Of a DNA stretch of 9,119 nt, positions 1 through 6,642 are shown piece after piece. The notes beneath the pieces are model-generated. The model did no database searches. It had not been told where the DNA came from and saw only the letters and a list, made by a program, of their open reading frames with translations. The stretch is from Chloroflexi bacterium UBA6019 (GTDB taxonomy: Bacteria; Chloroflexota; Dormibacteria; Dormibacterales; Dormibacteraceae): NCBI GenBank assembly GCA_002427995.1, contig DIZV01000125.1, positions 13,005 through 22,123 on the forward strand, read 5' to 3'. How positions within the stretch are numbered: the stretch's first letter is position 1; each line of letters begins with the position of its first letter. Both the position numbers and the translations under genes were made by a program.

Positions 1-67
1 GCCGGATCAGGGTTGCGCGGGTCGTCGCGCACGGCGTTCATGGCCGAAAGGTAGACTCCAAGCCGAA
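1..67. other. Left-edge leader of the Lrp-domain gene
   Basis: This short stretch precedes the plus-strand Lrp-domain gene. A weak -10-like TAGACT lies at 52-57, but I find no matching -35 hexamer at normal spacing. GAAAGG at 46-51 is 16 nt from the ATG, too far for a typical ribosome binding site. On the minus strand an ATG at 41 opens a frame that runs off the left edge (13 codons, reading M-N-A-V-R-D-D-P-R-N-P-D-P). It could be the start of a divergent gene, but it is too short to call. Confidence 0.2.
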
Positions 68-349
68 ATGCTCACCGCCGTGATCCTGATCCGGGCGAGT
101 CGCGAAGGCCTCCGGGTCCTCGGCCCCCAGCTCGCCGACGTTCCCGGCGTCGCCGAGGTCTACACGGTCACCGGCGAGTGGGACTTCGTCGCCATCATCC
201 GGGTCCGCGAGCACGACGAGCTGGCCCAGGTCGTCACCGGCCGGCTGGCGGCCCTCGAGGGGATCGCCGCGACCAACACGATGGTCGCCTTCCAGCAGTT
301 CTCCGCCCACGACCTGGAGTCGATGTTCGGCCTCGGCCTGGAGGCCTGA
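68..349 (+). CDS. Stand-alone Lrp/AsnC ligand-binding (RAM) domain protein
   Basis: A 93-residue protein that matches the small-ligand-sensing RAM domain of Lrp/AsnC regulators and has no helix-turn-helix part. The pattern is beta-alpha-beta-beta-alpha-beta: hydrophobic strand at residues 2-9, a helix, V-A-E-V-Y-T-V-T-G around 28-36, then the typical G-E-W-D-F-V-A-I-I-R-V strand at 36-46 and G-I-A-A-T-N-T-M-V-A-F near 65-75. Family members of this size form oligomers and bind amino acids or similar small molecules at subunit interfaces; some modulate full-length Lrp proteins. The ATG at 68 gives a normal family N-terminus. The frame stays open upstream to the window edge, but those codons do not resemble an HTH. 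It is the only plus-strand gene and converges on ftsY with 13 bp between stops, so it is not part of the main operon. The ligand cannot be read from the sequence. Confidence 0.85.
   Translation: MLTAVILIRASREGLRVLGPQLADVPGVAEVYTVTGEWDFVAIIRVREHDELAQVVTGRLAALEGIAATNTMVAFQQFSAHDLESMFGLGLEA
329..346. terminator. GC-rich hairpin at the lrp/ftsY convergence, possible weak terminator
   Basis: GGCCTC at 329-334 and GAGGCC at 341-346 form a perfect 6-bp stem with a 6-nt loop, just before the stop of the Lrp-domain gene. No T-run follows on either strand, so it is not a classic intrinsic terminator. It is the only fold near the 13-bp gap where two convergent genes meet and might act in both directions. 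In coding DNA this G+C-rich, a 6-bp stem can also arise by chance. Confidence 0.2.
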
Positions 350-362
350 CCGGCAGCTTCTC

Positions 363-1265
363 TCACTCCTCTCCGGGTCCGAAGAGGGTGCGGGCGAACC
401 AGCGCGGCTCGAAGGCGTAGAGGTCGCCGATCCCCTCTCCCAGGCCCATCAGCTTGGCGGGGATACCGAGCTCGGACTCGATCGCCAGCACCGAGCCACC
501 CTTGGCCGTCCCGTCGAGCTTGGTCAGGACGAGCCCGGTCGCGTTCAGCGCCTGGTGGAAGATCCGCGCCTGGGAGAGGCTGTTCTGGCCGAGGCTGGCA
601 TCGAGCACCAGCAGCGATTCGTGCGGCGCGCCTTCCTCCGCGCGAGCGCTGACGCGCGCCACCTTCCTCAACTCCTCGACCAGGTTGTGCTGGGTCTGGA
701 GCCGGCCCGCGGTGTCGATCAGCACGGTGTCGAAGCCGCGGGCGCGGGCGGCCTGGATGCCGTCGAAGGCGACCGCCGCCGAGTCGCCGCCGGGCTTGCC
801 CGCGAAGGCCTCGACACCGGCGCGCTCCGCCCAGACCAGCATCTGCTCGATCCCCGCCGCCCGGTAGGTGTCAGCGGCGACCACCAGGGGTCGCCGCCCG
901 GCGGTCTTCATGCCGTGAGCGAGCTTGCCGACGGTGGTCGTCTTGCCCGCCCCGTTGATGCCGTAGACGAGGACGACCGCCGGGTTGCCGGGCAGGTCCA
1001 GCCCCCGCGCTGCCGGGGAGAGCACCCGCACCACCTCATCCTCGAGTGCCTCCTGCGCCTCCGCCAGGCTGAGCGGCCGGCGCGCCCTCACGGCGGCCGC
1101 CACGCGGGCGGACAGCGCGGGGCCGACATCGCCGGCGACGAGCAGCTCCTCGAGCGAAAAGTAGAACTCCGGTGCCAGCGGGCTGCCGAGCGCCCGCAGC
1201 CCCTCCCGGAAGAAGGACCGGGTGCGGGTCGCCACCCGGTTCCAGATTCGCGGCTCGGCGTCCAC
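363..1265 (-). CDS. ftsY: Signal recognition particle receptor FtsY
   Basis: A 300-residue SRP GTPase that docks the SRP-ribosome complex at the membrane for cotranslational insertion. An N (helical) domain spans about residues 1-85 and the G domain about 95-300. Visible motifs: P-loop G-I-N-G-A-G-K-T-T (102-110), D-T-Y-R-A-A (132-137), D-T-A-G-R (184-188), T-K-L-D-G (248-252) and closing loop G-L-G-E-G-I-G-D-L (274-282). There is almost no acidic A domain, as in many compact FtsY proteins; membrane binding would then rest on the N-terminal helix. The start is GTG at 1265, 14 bp after the smc stop, without a clear Shine-Dalgarno. Oddity: the usual D-A-S/T-T-G-Q-N motif reads D-A-S-L-G-Q-N (222-228). 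It is the last gene of the minus-strand run. FtsY is distinguished from Ffh by the Q-T-Q-H-N-L-V-E-E-L stretch after the G3 motif and the lack of an M domain. Confidence 0.96.
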   Translation of the reverse strand: MDAEPRIWNRVATRTRSFFREGLRALGSPLAPEFYFSLEELLVAGDVGPALSARVAAAVRARRPLSLAEAQEALEDEVVRVLSPAARGLDLPGNPAVVLVYGINGAGKTTTVGKLAHGMKTAGRRPLVVAADTYRAAGIEQMLVWAERAGVEAFAGKPGGDSAAVAFDGIQAARARGFDTVLIDTAGRLQTQHNLVEELRKVARVSARAEEGAPHESLLVLDASLGQNSLSQARIFHQALNATGLVLTKLDGTAKGGSVLAIESELGIPAKLMGLGEGIGDLYAFEPRWFARTLFGPGEE

Positions 1266-1279
1266 CTGGATCTGGAAGG

Positions 1280-4200
1280 CTAGGCCGAGGCGGCGCTGCC
1301 CGAACCGTGCGGCTGGACGGCCTCGAGGCTGACGGAGACGAGGCTGGAGCGGCCGCCCTCGTCGAGGTGGATGCCGTAGAGCGCGTCGGCGCTGGCCATC
1401 GTCACGTGGTTGTGGGTGATCACGAGCAGCTGGCGGCGGGCGCCGAGCCGCTGCAGGAGGTCGCCGTAGCGGCCCACGTTGGCGTCGTCGAGGGCGGCGT
1501 CGACCTCGTCCAGGATCATGAAGGGGCTGGGGTTCACCTCCTCCAGGGCGAGGACCAGGGCCAGCGCCGTGAGCGAGCGCTCTCCCGAGCTGAGCAGGGT
1601 GATGTTCTGGAGCTTCTTCCGCGGCGGCTGGACGAGGATGTCGACACCGCTCCGCGGGCCGTCGTCACCGGGCACGTGGGCGAGGGTCGCGCGGCCGCCG
1701 GCGGTCAGCTCCGCGAAGTACTCCTGGAAGCCGGCGGCGACCGCTCCGAAGACGGCGTCGTAGCGGCTGTCCTCCTCCTCGCGCAGCCGTTCGACCAGCC
1801 GGCCGAGGTCGAGCCGGGCGGCCTCGATGTCGGCCAGCTGCTCTTTCAGGCTGGAGCAGCGCGCGGCGAGCTCGGAGTGCTCGCTCTCCGCCAGCGGGTT
1901 GGTCGGCCCGATCTCCTCCAGCACCCGTTCGAGCTGGCGCATCTCCCGCTCCCGCGCCTTGCCGCCGGGCACCTCCTCGGGCGCCTGGCCCATCGGCATC
2001 CGCTCCCGGATCTCCTCCAGCCGAGCCTCCAGCAGCTCGATCTCGCGACCGACCAGCTCCAGGTTGCCCTCCAGCGTCCGGGAGCGGAGCCGAGCGTCGA
2101 CCCGCGCCTCCTCCAGCGCCACGACGCGGCGGGCGACCTCGGCCACCTCGGCCTCGTCGCCGGGCGACTCCTGCTCGGCGGCGGTCAGCTCGGCCCTCGC
2201 CTTTCCAGCCTCGAGATCGAGCGCCGGCAGCGGCTCCTGGGCCGCGGCCACGGCGGCCCCGGTCTCCTCGAGCCGGGCGGCGCGGGCGACGCGGCTCGCC
2301 TCGATCGTGGCCGAATCCGCCCTGGTGGCGCCCAGCTGCCGCTCGAGGTCGGCCATCCGGTCGGCCCAGCGCAGCCGCTCACCCTCCAGCCGGCGACGCT
2401 CGGCCACCGCCTCGGCCCGGGCGCGCTCCTCGCCGGCGACCGCCTCCCGGAGTCGCTCGGATTCGGCGCCGGCCGCCCGGGCAGCGGCCTCCAGGACCGG
2501 CAGCCGGGCATTCGCCTGCGCCTCGGCCGCGGTTGCGGCGGCGACCTGGGCGAGCGTCTCCTCGAGCCGCCCGCGGCCGCCGGCGACGCTCCGCAGGGAC
2601 GCAGCCTCGACGTCGGCCGACCGGGCCTTCGCGGCGAGCGGCCCGGCCTCGGCCGCGAGGGCCTCGATCTCGGCGATCCGATCGCCGAGGGCGTGGCGCC
2701 GCGCCGCCAGGCGCACCCTCTGGTCGGGTCCGGCCCGGTGGACCAGGCCATCGCGGTAGACCCCGTCGAGCGAGACGACCGGCTCGGGCCCCTCCCCCAC
2801 CCGGACGGCACCGAGCAGGCGCCGGGCCAGCCACTCATGGCCGGGTTCGGCGCGGACGTGGTCGTGGAGGGAGCCCGCGAGCGGTTCCGGGCCCGGCCCG
2901 GGCACCACCACCGTCCGCTGCGTCTGGGCCCCCGCCAGCGCGGCGACGGCCGCGGCCGCGTCGGGCGCGACCCAGGCCTCGACCAGGTGGCCGAGCACGG
3001 CGGAGAGGGCCGCCTCGTAGCCGGGCTCGGGGTGGAGCACGTCGCCGACCCGCCGCTGTCCCGGCCCGGTCGAGGGCCAGAGGGCTTCGAGGCCTTCCAG
3101 CTCGGCCCGGATCCGGACCAGCTCGCCGGCGGCGGAGGCGGCGCGAGCCGCCCCCTCGGCGAGCTCGCGGGCCGCGTCCTCGAAGAGGGGCAGGCGCTCC
3201 TCGGCGGGCAGCACCTGGGCCTCCAGCCGGGCGGCCGTCTCCTCCAGGAACTGGAGACGGGTGCGGATCGAGGCGACCTCGGAGAGGGCCTGGGCGAGCT
3301 CGCGGCGCGCGGCCTCGGCTGAGGTTGCGGCCTTCCGCGCCAGCTCCGGCTGGGCGGCGACCGGCGGCGGCGGGTCGCTCGGAACGCCGGCGAGGGTGGC
3401 CTGGGCCGCCTCGATCTCGCGCCCGAGCTGGGCCTGGACCGCGGCGGCCGTCTCGGCCCGCGCCCCCAGCTCGCGCAGCTCGCCCTGGAGGCCGACCGCC
3501 GTCTCGCCGAGGTTCGCCAGCCGCTCCCGCGCCATCGCGAGCCGGTGCTCGGCGGCGGCGAGCTCGAGCCGGAGCGAGCCCAGCGACTGCTGGCGGGCGA
3601 GCCGCCGGTCCTGGGCGCTCTCCATCGCGGCGCGCCCCGCCTGGAAGTCGGCCTCCGCCTTCTCGGCCTGGACCCGCGCCTCCTCCAGCCGGCGCTCGAG
3701 ACCCTGGCGTTGCGCGGCGGCGCGGCGGTGGGCGTCCCGAGCCTCGCGCCATTCCTCCCACACGATCGAACCCCGGAGGGTCTCCAGGCGGGTGCTCGCG
3801 GCCACCGCCTCGCGGGCCGCGTCCGCCTGCGCCGCAAGGCCTTCCAGCCGCGGCTCGAGCTCCTGCCGGACGTCCTCCAGCCGGAGCAGGTTCCCGGCGA
3901 GCTCGCTCAGCTTGACGGCCGCCTCCGAGCGCTGCTGCTTGACGCCGCGGACCTGGGCGGCCTCCTCGACCAGCTGCCGGCGCTGCTCGGGGGAGGCGGT
4001 GACGATCGACTCGATGTCGCCCTGGTTGATGATCGAGTAGGAGTCGGTCGTCAGCCCGGTCGAAGCCAGCAGGTGGAGGAGATCGCGACGCCGGACGCGG
4101 CTGCCGTTGAGGAAGTAGTCGCTCGAGCCGCCGCGCTCGACGCGGCGCTTGATCTCGACCTCGTCGTAGTCGATCGGCAGCCGGCCGTCCCGGTTGTCGA

Positions 4201-4450
4201 GCAGCAGCGCCACCTCGGCCACCGAGGCGCGCGGCGTCCGCTCGCCGCCGGCGTAGATGACCTCCTCCATCGTCCGGCCGCGGATGTCCCGGGCCTGCGT
4301 CTCGCCGAGCACCCACTTGAAGGCGTCGACGATGTTGCTCTTGCCCGACCCGTTCGGCCCGACGATGGCGACCATGCCGCCGTCGAAGCGGATCTCGGTC
4401 CGGCGGGCGAAGGTCTTGAAGCCGCTGAGGGTGATTGCGCGTAGATGCAC
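1280..4450 (-). CDS. smc: Chromosome segregation ATPase SMC
   Basis: A 1056-residue SMC protein, the ATPase of the condensin-like complex that loads on and extrudes chromosomal DNA; its partners ScpA and ScpB are not here. The N-terminal head has Walker A G-P-N-G-S-G-K-S-N (31-39) and the Q-loop I-N-Q-G-D (141-145). Two Ala/Glu/Arg-rich coiled-coil stretches (about 170-455 and 590-900) flank a hinge (about 460-585, containing V-G-D-V-L-H-P-E-P-G-Y-E-A-A-L). The C-terminal head has signature L-S-S-G-E-R-S-L-T-A (953-962), Walker B F-M-I-L-D-E-V-D (977-984) and I-T-H-N-H (1011-1015). GTG at 4450 gives the standard start M-H-L-R-A-I-T-L-S-G-F-K. It is shorter than the usual 1150-1200 residues, with the deficit in the arms. 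Deviations: LSSGE instead of LSGGE; the hinge lacks the paired-glycine (GG) motifs; E-E-A-A-Q-V-R-G-V-K replaces the usual E-E-A-A-G-I-x-K-Y-K. The stop TAG lies 14 bp before ftsY. Confidence 0.96.
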   Translation of the reverse strand: MHLRAITLSGFKTFARRTEIRFDGGMVAIVGPNGSGKSNIVDAFKWVLGETQARDIRGRTMEEVIYAGGERTPRASVAEVALLLDNRDGRLPIDYDEVEIKRRVERGGSSDYFLNGSRVRRRDLLHLLASTGLTTDSYSIINQGDIESIVTASPEQRRQLVEEAAQVRGVKQQRSEAAVKLSELAGNLLRLEDVRQELEPRLEGLAAQADAAREAVAASTRLETLRGSIVWEEWREARDAHRRAAAQRQGLERRLEEARVQAEKAEADFQAGRAAMESAQDRRLARQQSLGSLRLELAAAEHRLAMARERLANLGETAVGLQGELRELGARAETAAAVQAQLGREIEAAQATLAGVPSDPPPPVAAQPELARKAATSAEAARRELAQALSEVASIRTRLQFLEETAARLEAQVLPAEERLPLFEDAARELAEGAARAASAAGELVRIRAELEGLEALWPSTGPGQRRVGDVLHPEPGYEAALSAVLGHLVEAWVAPDAAAAVAALAGAQTQRTVVVPGPGPEPLAGSLHDHVRAEPGHEWLARRLLGAVRVGEGPEPVVSLDGVYRDGLVHRAGPDQRVRLAARRHALGDRIAEIEALAAEAGPLAAKARSADVEAASLRSVAGGRGRLEETLAQVAAATAAEAQANARLPVLEAAARAAGAESERLREAVAGEERARAEAVAERRRLEGERLRWADRMADLERQLGATRADSATIEASRVARAARLEETGAAVAAAQEPLPALDLEAGKARAELTAAEQESPGDEAEVAEVARRVVALEEARVDARLRSRTLEGNLELVGREIELLEARLEEIRERMPMGQAPEEVPGGKAREREMRQLERVLEEIGPTNPLAESEHSELAARCSSLKEQLADIEAARLDLGRLVERLREEEDSRYDAVFGAVAAGFQEYFAELTAGGRATLAHVPGDDGPRSGVDILVQPPRKKLQNITLLSSGERSLTALALVLALEEVNPSPFMILDEVDAALDDANVGRYGDLLQRLGARRQLLVITHNHVTMASADALYGIHLDEGGRSSLVSVSLEAVQPHGSGSAASA

Positions 4451-4452
4451 GG

Positions 4453-4465
4453 CCTGCGCGGCAGG
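4453..4465 (-). other. Small hairpin immediately upstream of smc
   Basis: In the 38-bp gap between the oxidoreductase stop and the smc GTG, CCTGC and GCAGG form a perfect 5-bp stem with a 3-nt loop, ending 2 bases before the smc start. The only purine-rich piece that could serve as a ribosome site (GCAGG) is inside this stem. Seen directly; any effect on smc translation is inference and chance occurrence is quite possible. Confidence 0.3.
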
Positions 4466-4488
4466 TTACCAGATGTGGTGGTTTGGGG

Positions 4489-5649
4489 CTACCGGGTGCG
4501 CGAGGGGCGGTGGCCCTCAACCGCCACCGCGATCGCCTCCGCGTCCCGCCGGAGCTGCCTCAGCAGCCCTCCCGGGGAGTTGCGGTAGCCGTTGAAGTAG
4601 AGGCCCGGCGCCTTCGGGCTGGGCCTGCCGCCGTTGACCTCGGGAAGGCCCCTGGCGGTCAGGAGACCGAGGTGGCCGACCAGCGGCTCGAGGCCCCGCG
4701 AGTAGCCGGTGGCGGCGATGACGGCGTCGACCCGGAGCCGCCCTCCGCCCGCCAGGATGACCTCGTCCCCACTGAAGGCCTCGACGGCGGGGACGACGGC
4801 AAGCTGCCCGGCCCGGAGAACCTTCAGGAAGCCGGCGTCGATGAGCGGGATCCGAGCGTCGTCATAGATCCGGGAGAGGGCGCCGCGGCGGGGCGGGTCG
4901 ATGCCGTAGGACGACAGGTTGCCGACGGCGACCTTCTGGAGGGCGAGGCTGATGCCATCCGCCAGGGCGAGCGGGAGCTTTTCGCCGAGGATGCCGATGA
5001 CCTGGGTGGGGATGCCGAGGAACTCGCGTCTCTGGATGTTGGGCGGCGTGCGGATGGAGACCAGGACCTCCCGGGCACCGCCTTCGACGAGGTCGACGGC
5101 GATCTCCGCGCCGGAGTTGCCGGAGCCGACCACGAGCACGCTCCGGCCCCGGTAGGGCTCGGCGTTGCGGTAGCGGGCGGAATGGAGGAGCTCGCCGCCG
5201 TACTCCTTCAGGCCCGGCCAGCCGGGCAGGAGGGGGACGCGGTTGTAGCCGGTCGCCAGGACCACCGTGGCCGCCTCCCGGTCACCCTTCGAGGTGCGCA
5301 CGATCCAGCGGCTGTCGTTACCGGCGGGGAGCTGGGCCGGATCGGCGGGGTCGAGGCGGCTGACCTCGGTGTCGAACCGGATCTCGAGCTCGAACCGGCC
5401 GGCGTAGTCCTCCAGATAGCGGACGAGGTCGTCGCGGGCGACCCACCTCCCCATCGCGGCCGGGATCGCCCGGCCGGGGAGGGCGGAGAGCCCGCGGACG
5501 GTGTGGAGGTGCAGCCGCTCGTAGTGGCCGCGCCAGCTGGTGCCGACGCCGGAGCCCTGCTCGAGGACCGTGCTGGCGATGCCCTTTCGCTTCAGCGCAC
5601 CCGCGACGGCCAGGCCGCCGGGTCCGCCGCCGATCACCAGGATTTTCAC
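4489..5649 (-). CDS. FAD/NAD(P)H-dependent monooxygenase-like oxidoreductase (FMO/CzcO/YUCCA type)
   Basis: A 386-residue two-dinucleotide-fold flavoprotein. The FAD fold starts at residue 3 (I-L-V-I-G-G-G-P-G-G, 3-12). L-A-T-G-Y follows at 131-135, an FMO-type motif Y-x-G-x-x-x-H-S-x-x-Y at 150-160, the NADPH fold G-S-G-N-S-G at 175-180, and a second A-T-G-Y at 313-316. The stretch W-R-G-H-Y-E-R-L-H-L-H-T (39-50) is typical of the bacterial FMO-like/CzcO group. Members usually oxygenate small nucleophilic or carbonyl compounds with NADPH and O2; the substrate here is unknown. I chose GTG at 5649 because the Rossmann strand begins there and it lies 10 bp after the rnc stop behind a G-rich stretch. 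An ATG at 5688 would add 13 residues and overlap rnc by 29 nt. Its place between rnc and smc is unusual: nothing ties it to RNA processing or segregation, so it may be a later insertion sharing the operon's transcript. Confidence 0.88.
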   Translation of the reverse strand: MKILVIGGGPGGLAVAGALKRKGIASTVLEQGSGVGTSWRGHYERLHLHTVRGLSALPGRAIPAAMGRWVARDDLVRYLEDYAGRFELEIRFDTEVSRLDPADPAQLPAGNDSRWIVRTSKGDREAATVVLATGYNRVPLLPGWPGLKEYGGELLHSARYRNAEPYRGRSVLVVGSGNSGAEIAVDLVEGGAREVLVSIRTPPNIQRREFLGIPTQVIGILGEKLPLALADGISLALQKVAVGNLSSYGIDPPRRGALSRIYDDARIPLIDAGFLKVLRAGQLAVVPAVEAFSGDEVILAGGGRLRVDAVIAATGYSRGLEPLVGHLGLLTARGLPEVNGGRPSPKAPGLYFNGYRNSPGGLLRQLRRDAEAIAVAVEGHRPSRTR

Positions 5650-5659
5650 GCCGCCCCGG

Positions 5660-6364
5660 TCAGGCAGCCCCGAGCTGGGCCAGCGCATCCTTCGCCGATT
5701 CCTGCTCGGCCGCCTGCTTGGTCCCGCCGTTCCCCTTCCCGAGCGGCTCCGAGCCGGCGTAGACGACGGCCAGGTACTCGCGCCGGTGGCCGGGCCCCTG
5801 GGAGGCCACGATGTCGTAGTAGGGAGTGGTGCCGTAGCGCTCCTGGACCACCTGCTGCAGCCGGCCCTTGAAGTTCTCGTCCTGGACCGGCGAGGGCAGG
5901 GCGCGGAAGCGGGCGAGGTAGAAGTGATAGGCGGCGTCGTAGCCGGCGTCGAGGAAGATCGCCCCCAGCGTCGCCTCGAAGGCGTTCGCCAGGAGGCTCG
6001 TCTGGCCCCGGCCGCCGGTCCGGGCGACGCCCTTGCCGAGGTAGAGATAGTTGCCCAGCTCGAGCTCGGCGGCCAGGCTGGCCAGGGTGTTGGTGTTGAC
6101 CATCGCCGAGCGGGTCTGGGTCAGCTCGCCCTCGTGGGCGGAGGGGCGGATCTTGTAGAGGTACTCGGCGGTGAGGAGCTGGAGGACGGCGTCGCCGAGG
6201 TACTCCAGGCGCTCGTTGTCGCGCCGGCCGAGGGACGGGTACTCGTTGGCGTAGGAGCTGTGGGTCATCGCCTCCTCGAGCAGCGTCGGATCCCGGAAGG
6301 CGATGCCGATCTTCTGCTCGAGCTCCTGGAGTCCCTGGAGCGGGAGGGGCGCAGGTTTGGCCGT
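5660..6364 (-). CDS. rnc: Ribonuclease III, with apparent ACG start
   Basis: A 234-residue RNase III, which cuts double-stranded RNA in rRNA processing and mRNA turnover. N-terminal helix L-E-Q-K-I-G-I-A-F-R-D-P (15-26) is followed by M-T-H-S-S-Y-A-N-E (33-41), signature N-E-R-L-E-Y-L-G-D (50-58) with catalytic E54 and D58, second metal-site segment A-N-A-F-E-A (126-131) and a dsRNA-binding domain (about 163-233, ending G-N-G-G-T-K-Q-A-A-E-Q). Start choice: the frame has no ATG, GTG or TTG between 6550 (deep inside acpP) and the ATG at 6268, which would delete the conserved first helix. ACG at 6364 overlaps the acpP stop by one base in TAACG, exactly where TAATG would give coupled translation. 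It yields a normal family length and has GGAG 11 nt upstream. Oddity: N127 replaces the aspartate usually found in the second metal site (E. coli D114); E130 is kept. Confidence 0.93.
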   Translation of the reverse strand, partial: TAKPAPLPLQGLQELEQKIGIAFRDPTLLEEAMTHSSYANEYPSLGRRDNERLEYLGDAVLQLLTAEYLYKIRPSAHEGELTQTRSAMVNTNTLASLAAELELGNYLYLGKGVARTGGRGQTSLLANAFEATLGAIFLDAGYDAAYHFYLARFRALPSPVQDENFKGRLQQVVQERYGTTPYYDIVASQGPGHRREYLAVVYAGSEPLGKGNGGTKQAAEQESAKDALAQLGAA

Positions 6365-6609
6365 TAGCTGGATTTCTCCGTGATGTATTCCCAGGCCTGG
6401 CCGACGGTGGTGATCTTCTCGGCGTCCTCGTCGGGGATCTCGAGGCCGGTGTTCTCCTCGAACGCGTAGATCAGCTCGACCAGGTCGAGCGAGTCGGCGT
6501 TGAGGTCCTCCTGGAAGGACGCGTCCATGGTCACCTGCTCGGGCTCGCACCCGAGGCGCTCGACCACGATGTTCTTGAAGTCGTCGAAACTGATCTTCTG
6601 GGTTTCCAA
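6364..6609 (-). CDS. acpP: Acyl carrier protein
   Basis: An 81-residue acidic four-helix carrier that holds growing fatty acyl chains as thioesters on phosphopantetheine. The attachment motif D-S-L is at 39-41 with Ser40 modified, inside the typical L-N-A-D-S-L-D-L-V-E-L stretch. The rest matches the family: F-Q-E-D-L before it, E-I-P-D-E-D-A-E-K-I-T-T-V-G after it. The start is TTG at 6609, supported by GGAGG 7 nt upstream and a normal N-terminus. FabD, encoded 33 bp upstream, loads malonyl onto this protein, and coaD in the same run serves the CoA that supplies both the prosthetic group and the acyl donor. The stop TAA shares its last base with the putative ACG start of rnc. The hairpin in the gap from fabD may influence its expression, since ACP is usually needed in large amounts. 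Confidence 0.97.
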   Translation of the reverse strand: METQKISFDDFKNIVVERLGCEPEQVTMDASFQEDLNADSLDLVELIYAFEENTGLEIPDEDAEKITTVGQAWEYITEKSS

Positions 6610-6616
6610 GCTACCG

Positions 6617-6621
6617 CCTCC
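6617..6621 (-). promoter_or_regulatory. Shine-Dalgarno of acpP fixing a TTG start
   Basis: On the minus strand GGAGG occupies 6621-6617, followed by a 7-nt spacer to the TTG at 6609. No competing ATG or GTG lies nearby in the acpP frame, so this site decides the start. It is one of the clearest ribosome binding sites in the window, together with the one in front of the coiled-coil gene. Confidence 0.8.
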
Positions 6622-6624
6622 AAT

Positions 6625-6642
6625 CGAGCGTCAAATCGCTCG
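6625..6642 (-). other. Hairpin in the fabD-acpP gap
   Basis: CGAGCG and CGCTCG form a perfect 6-bp stem around the loop ATTTGA (mRNA sense). It begins directly after the fabD stop and ends 3 nt before the acpP GGAGG. There is no T-run, so it is not an intrinsic terminator. A hairpin fitted exactly between two genes suggests a stability or processing element that lets acpP mRNA accumulate separately from fabD, or an RNase III target. That role is inference. Confidence 0.45.

Noticed and set aside
1..41. Divergent minus-strand gene starting at 41
   Set aside because: Only 13 codons are in the window and there is no good ribosome site; noted in the left-edge entry but not called.
350..362. Intrinsic terminator between the Lrp-domain gene and ftsY
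   Set aside because: The gap is 13 bp with no stem of its own and no T-run. Only a weak hairpin inside the Lrp-domain gene is available.
1172..3322. 716-codon open frame on the plus strand opposite smc and ftsY
   Set aside because: It is the mirror of a very G+C-rich coding strand: no family motif, Gly/Arg/Leu-rich low-complexity product, and the minus-strand SMC is unmistakable. The same holds for long frames at 2533-3915, 2185-3837, 2835-4520 and 4435-5871.
5650..5688. Oxidoreductase start at ATG 5688
   Set aside because: It adds 13 unconserved residues and overlaps rnc by 29 nt, while GTG at 5649 places the FAD strand at the N-terminus as usual. I cannot fully exclude it.
5660..6550. rnc extended to GTG at 6550
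   Set aside because: It would run through most of acpP; the added residues are Arg/Gly/Pro-rich and are simply a shifted reading of acpP.
6605..6640. Promoter-like TTGACG in the fabD-acpP gap
   Set aside because: On the minus strand TTGACG is followed only after 15 nt by a poor -10 (TAGCTT) that overlaps the acpP start codon; the bases are better explained as part of the hairpin.
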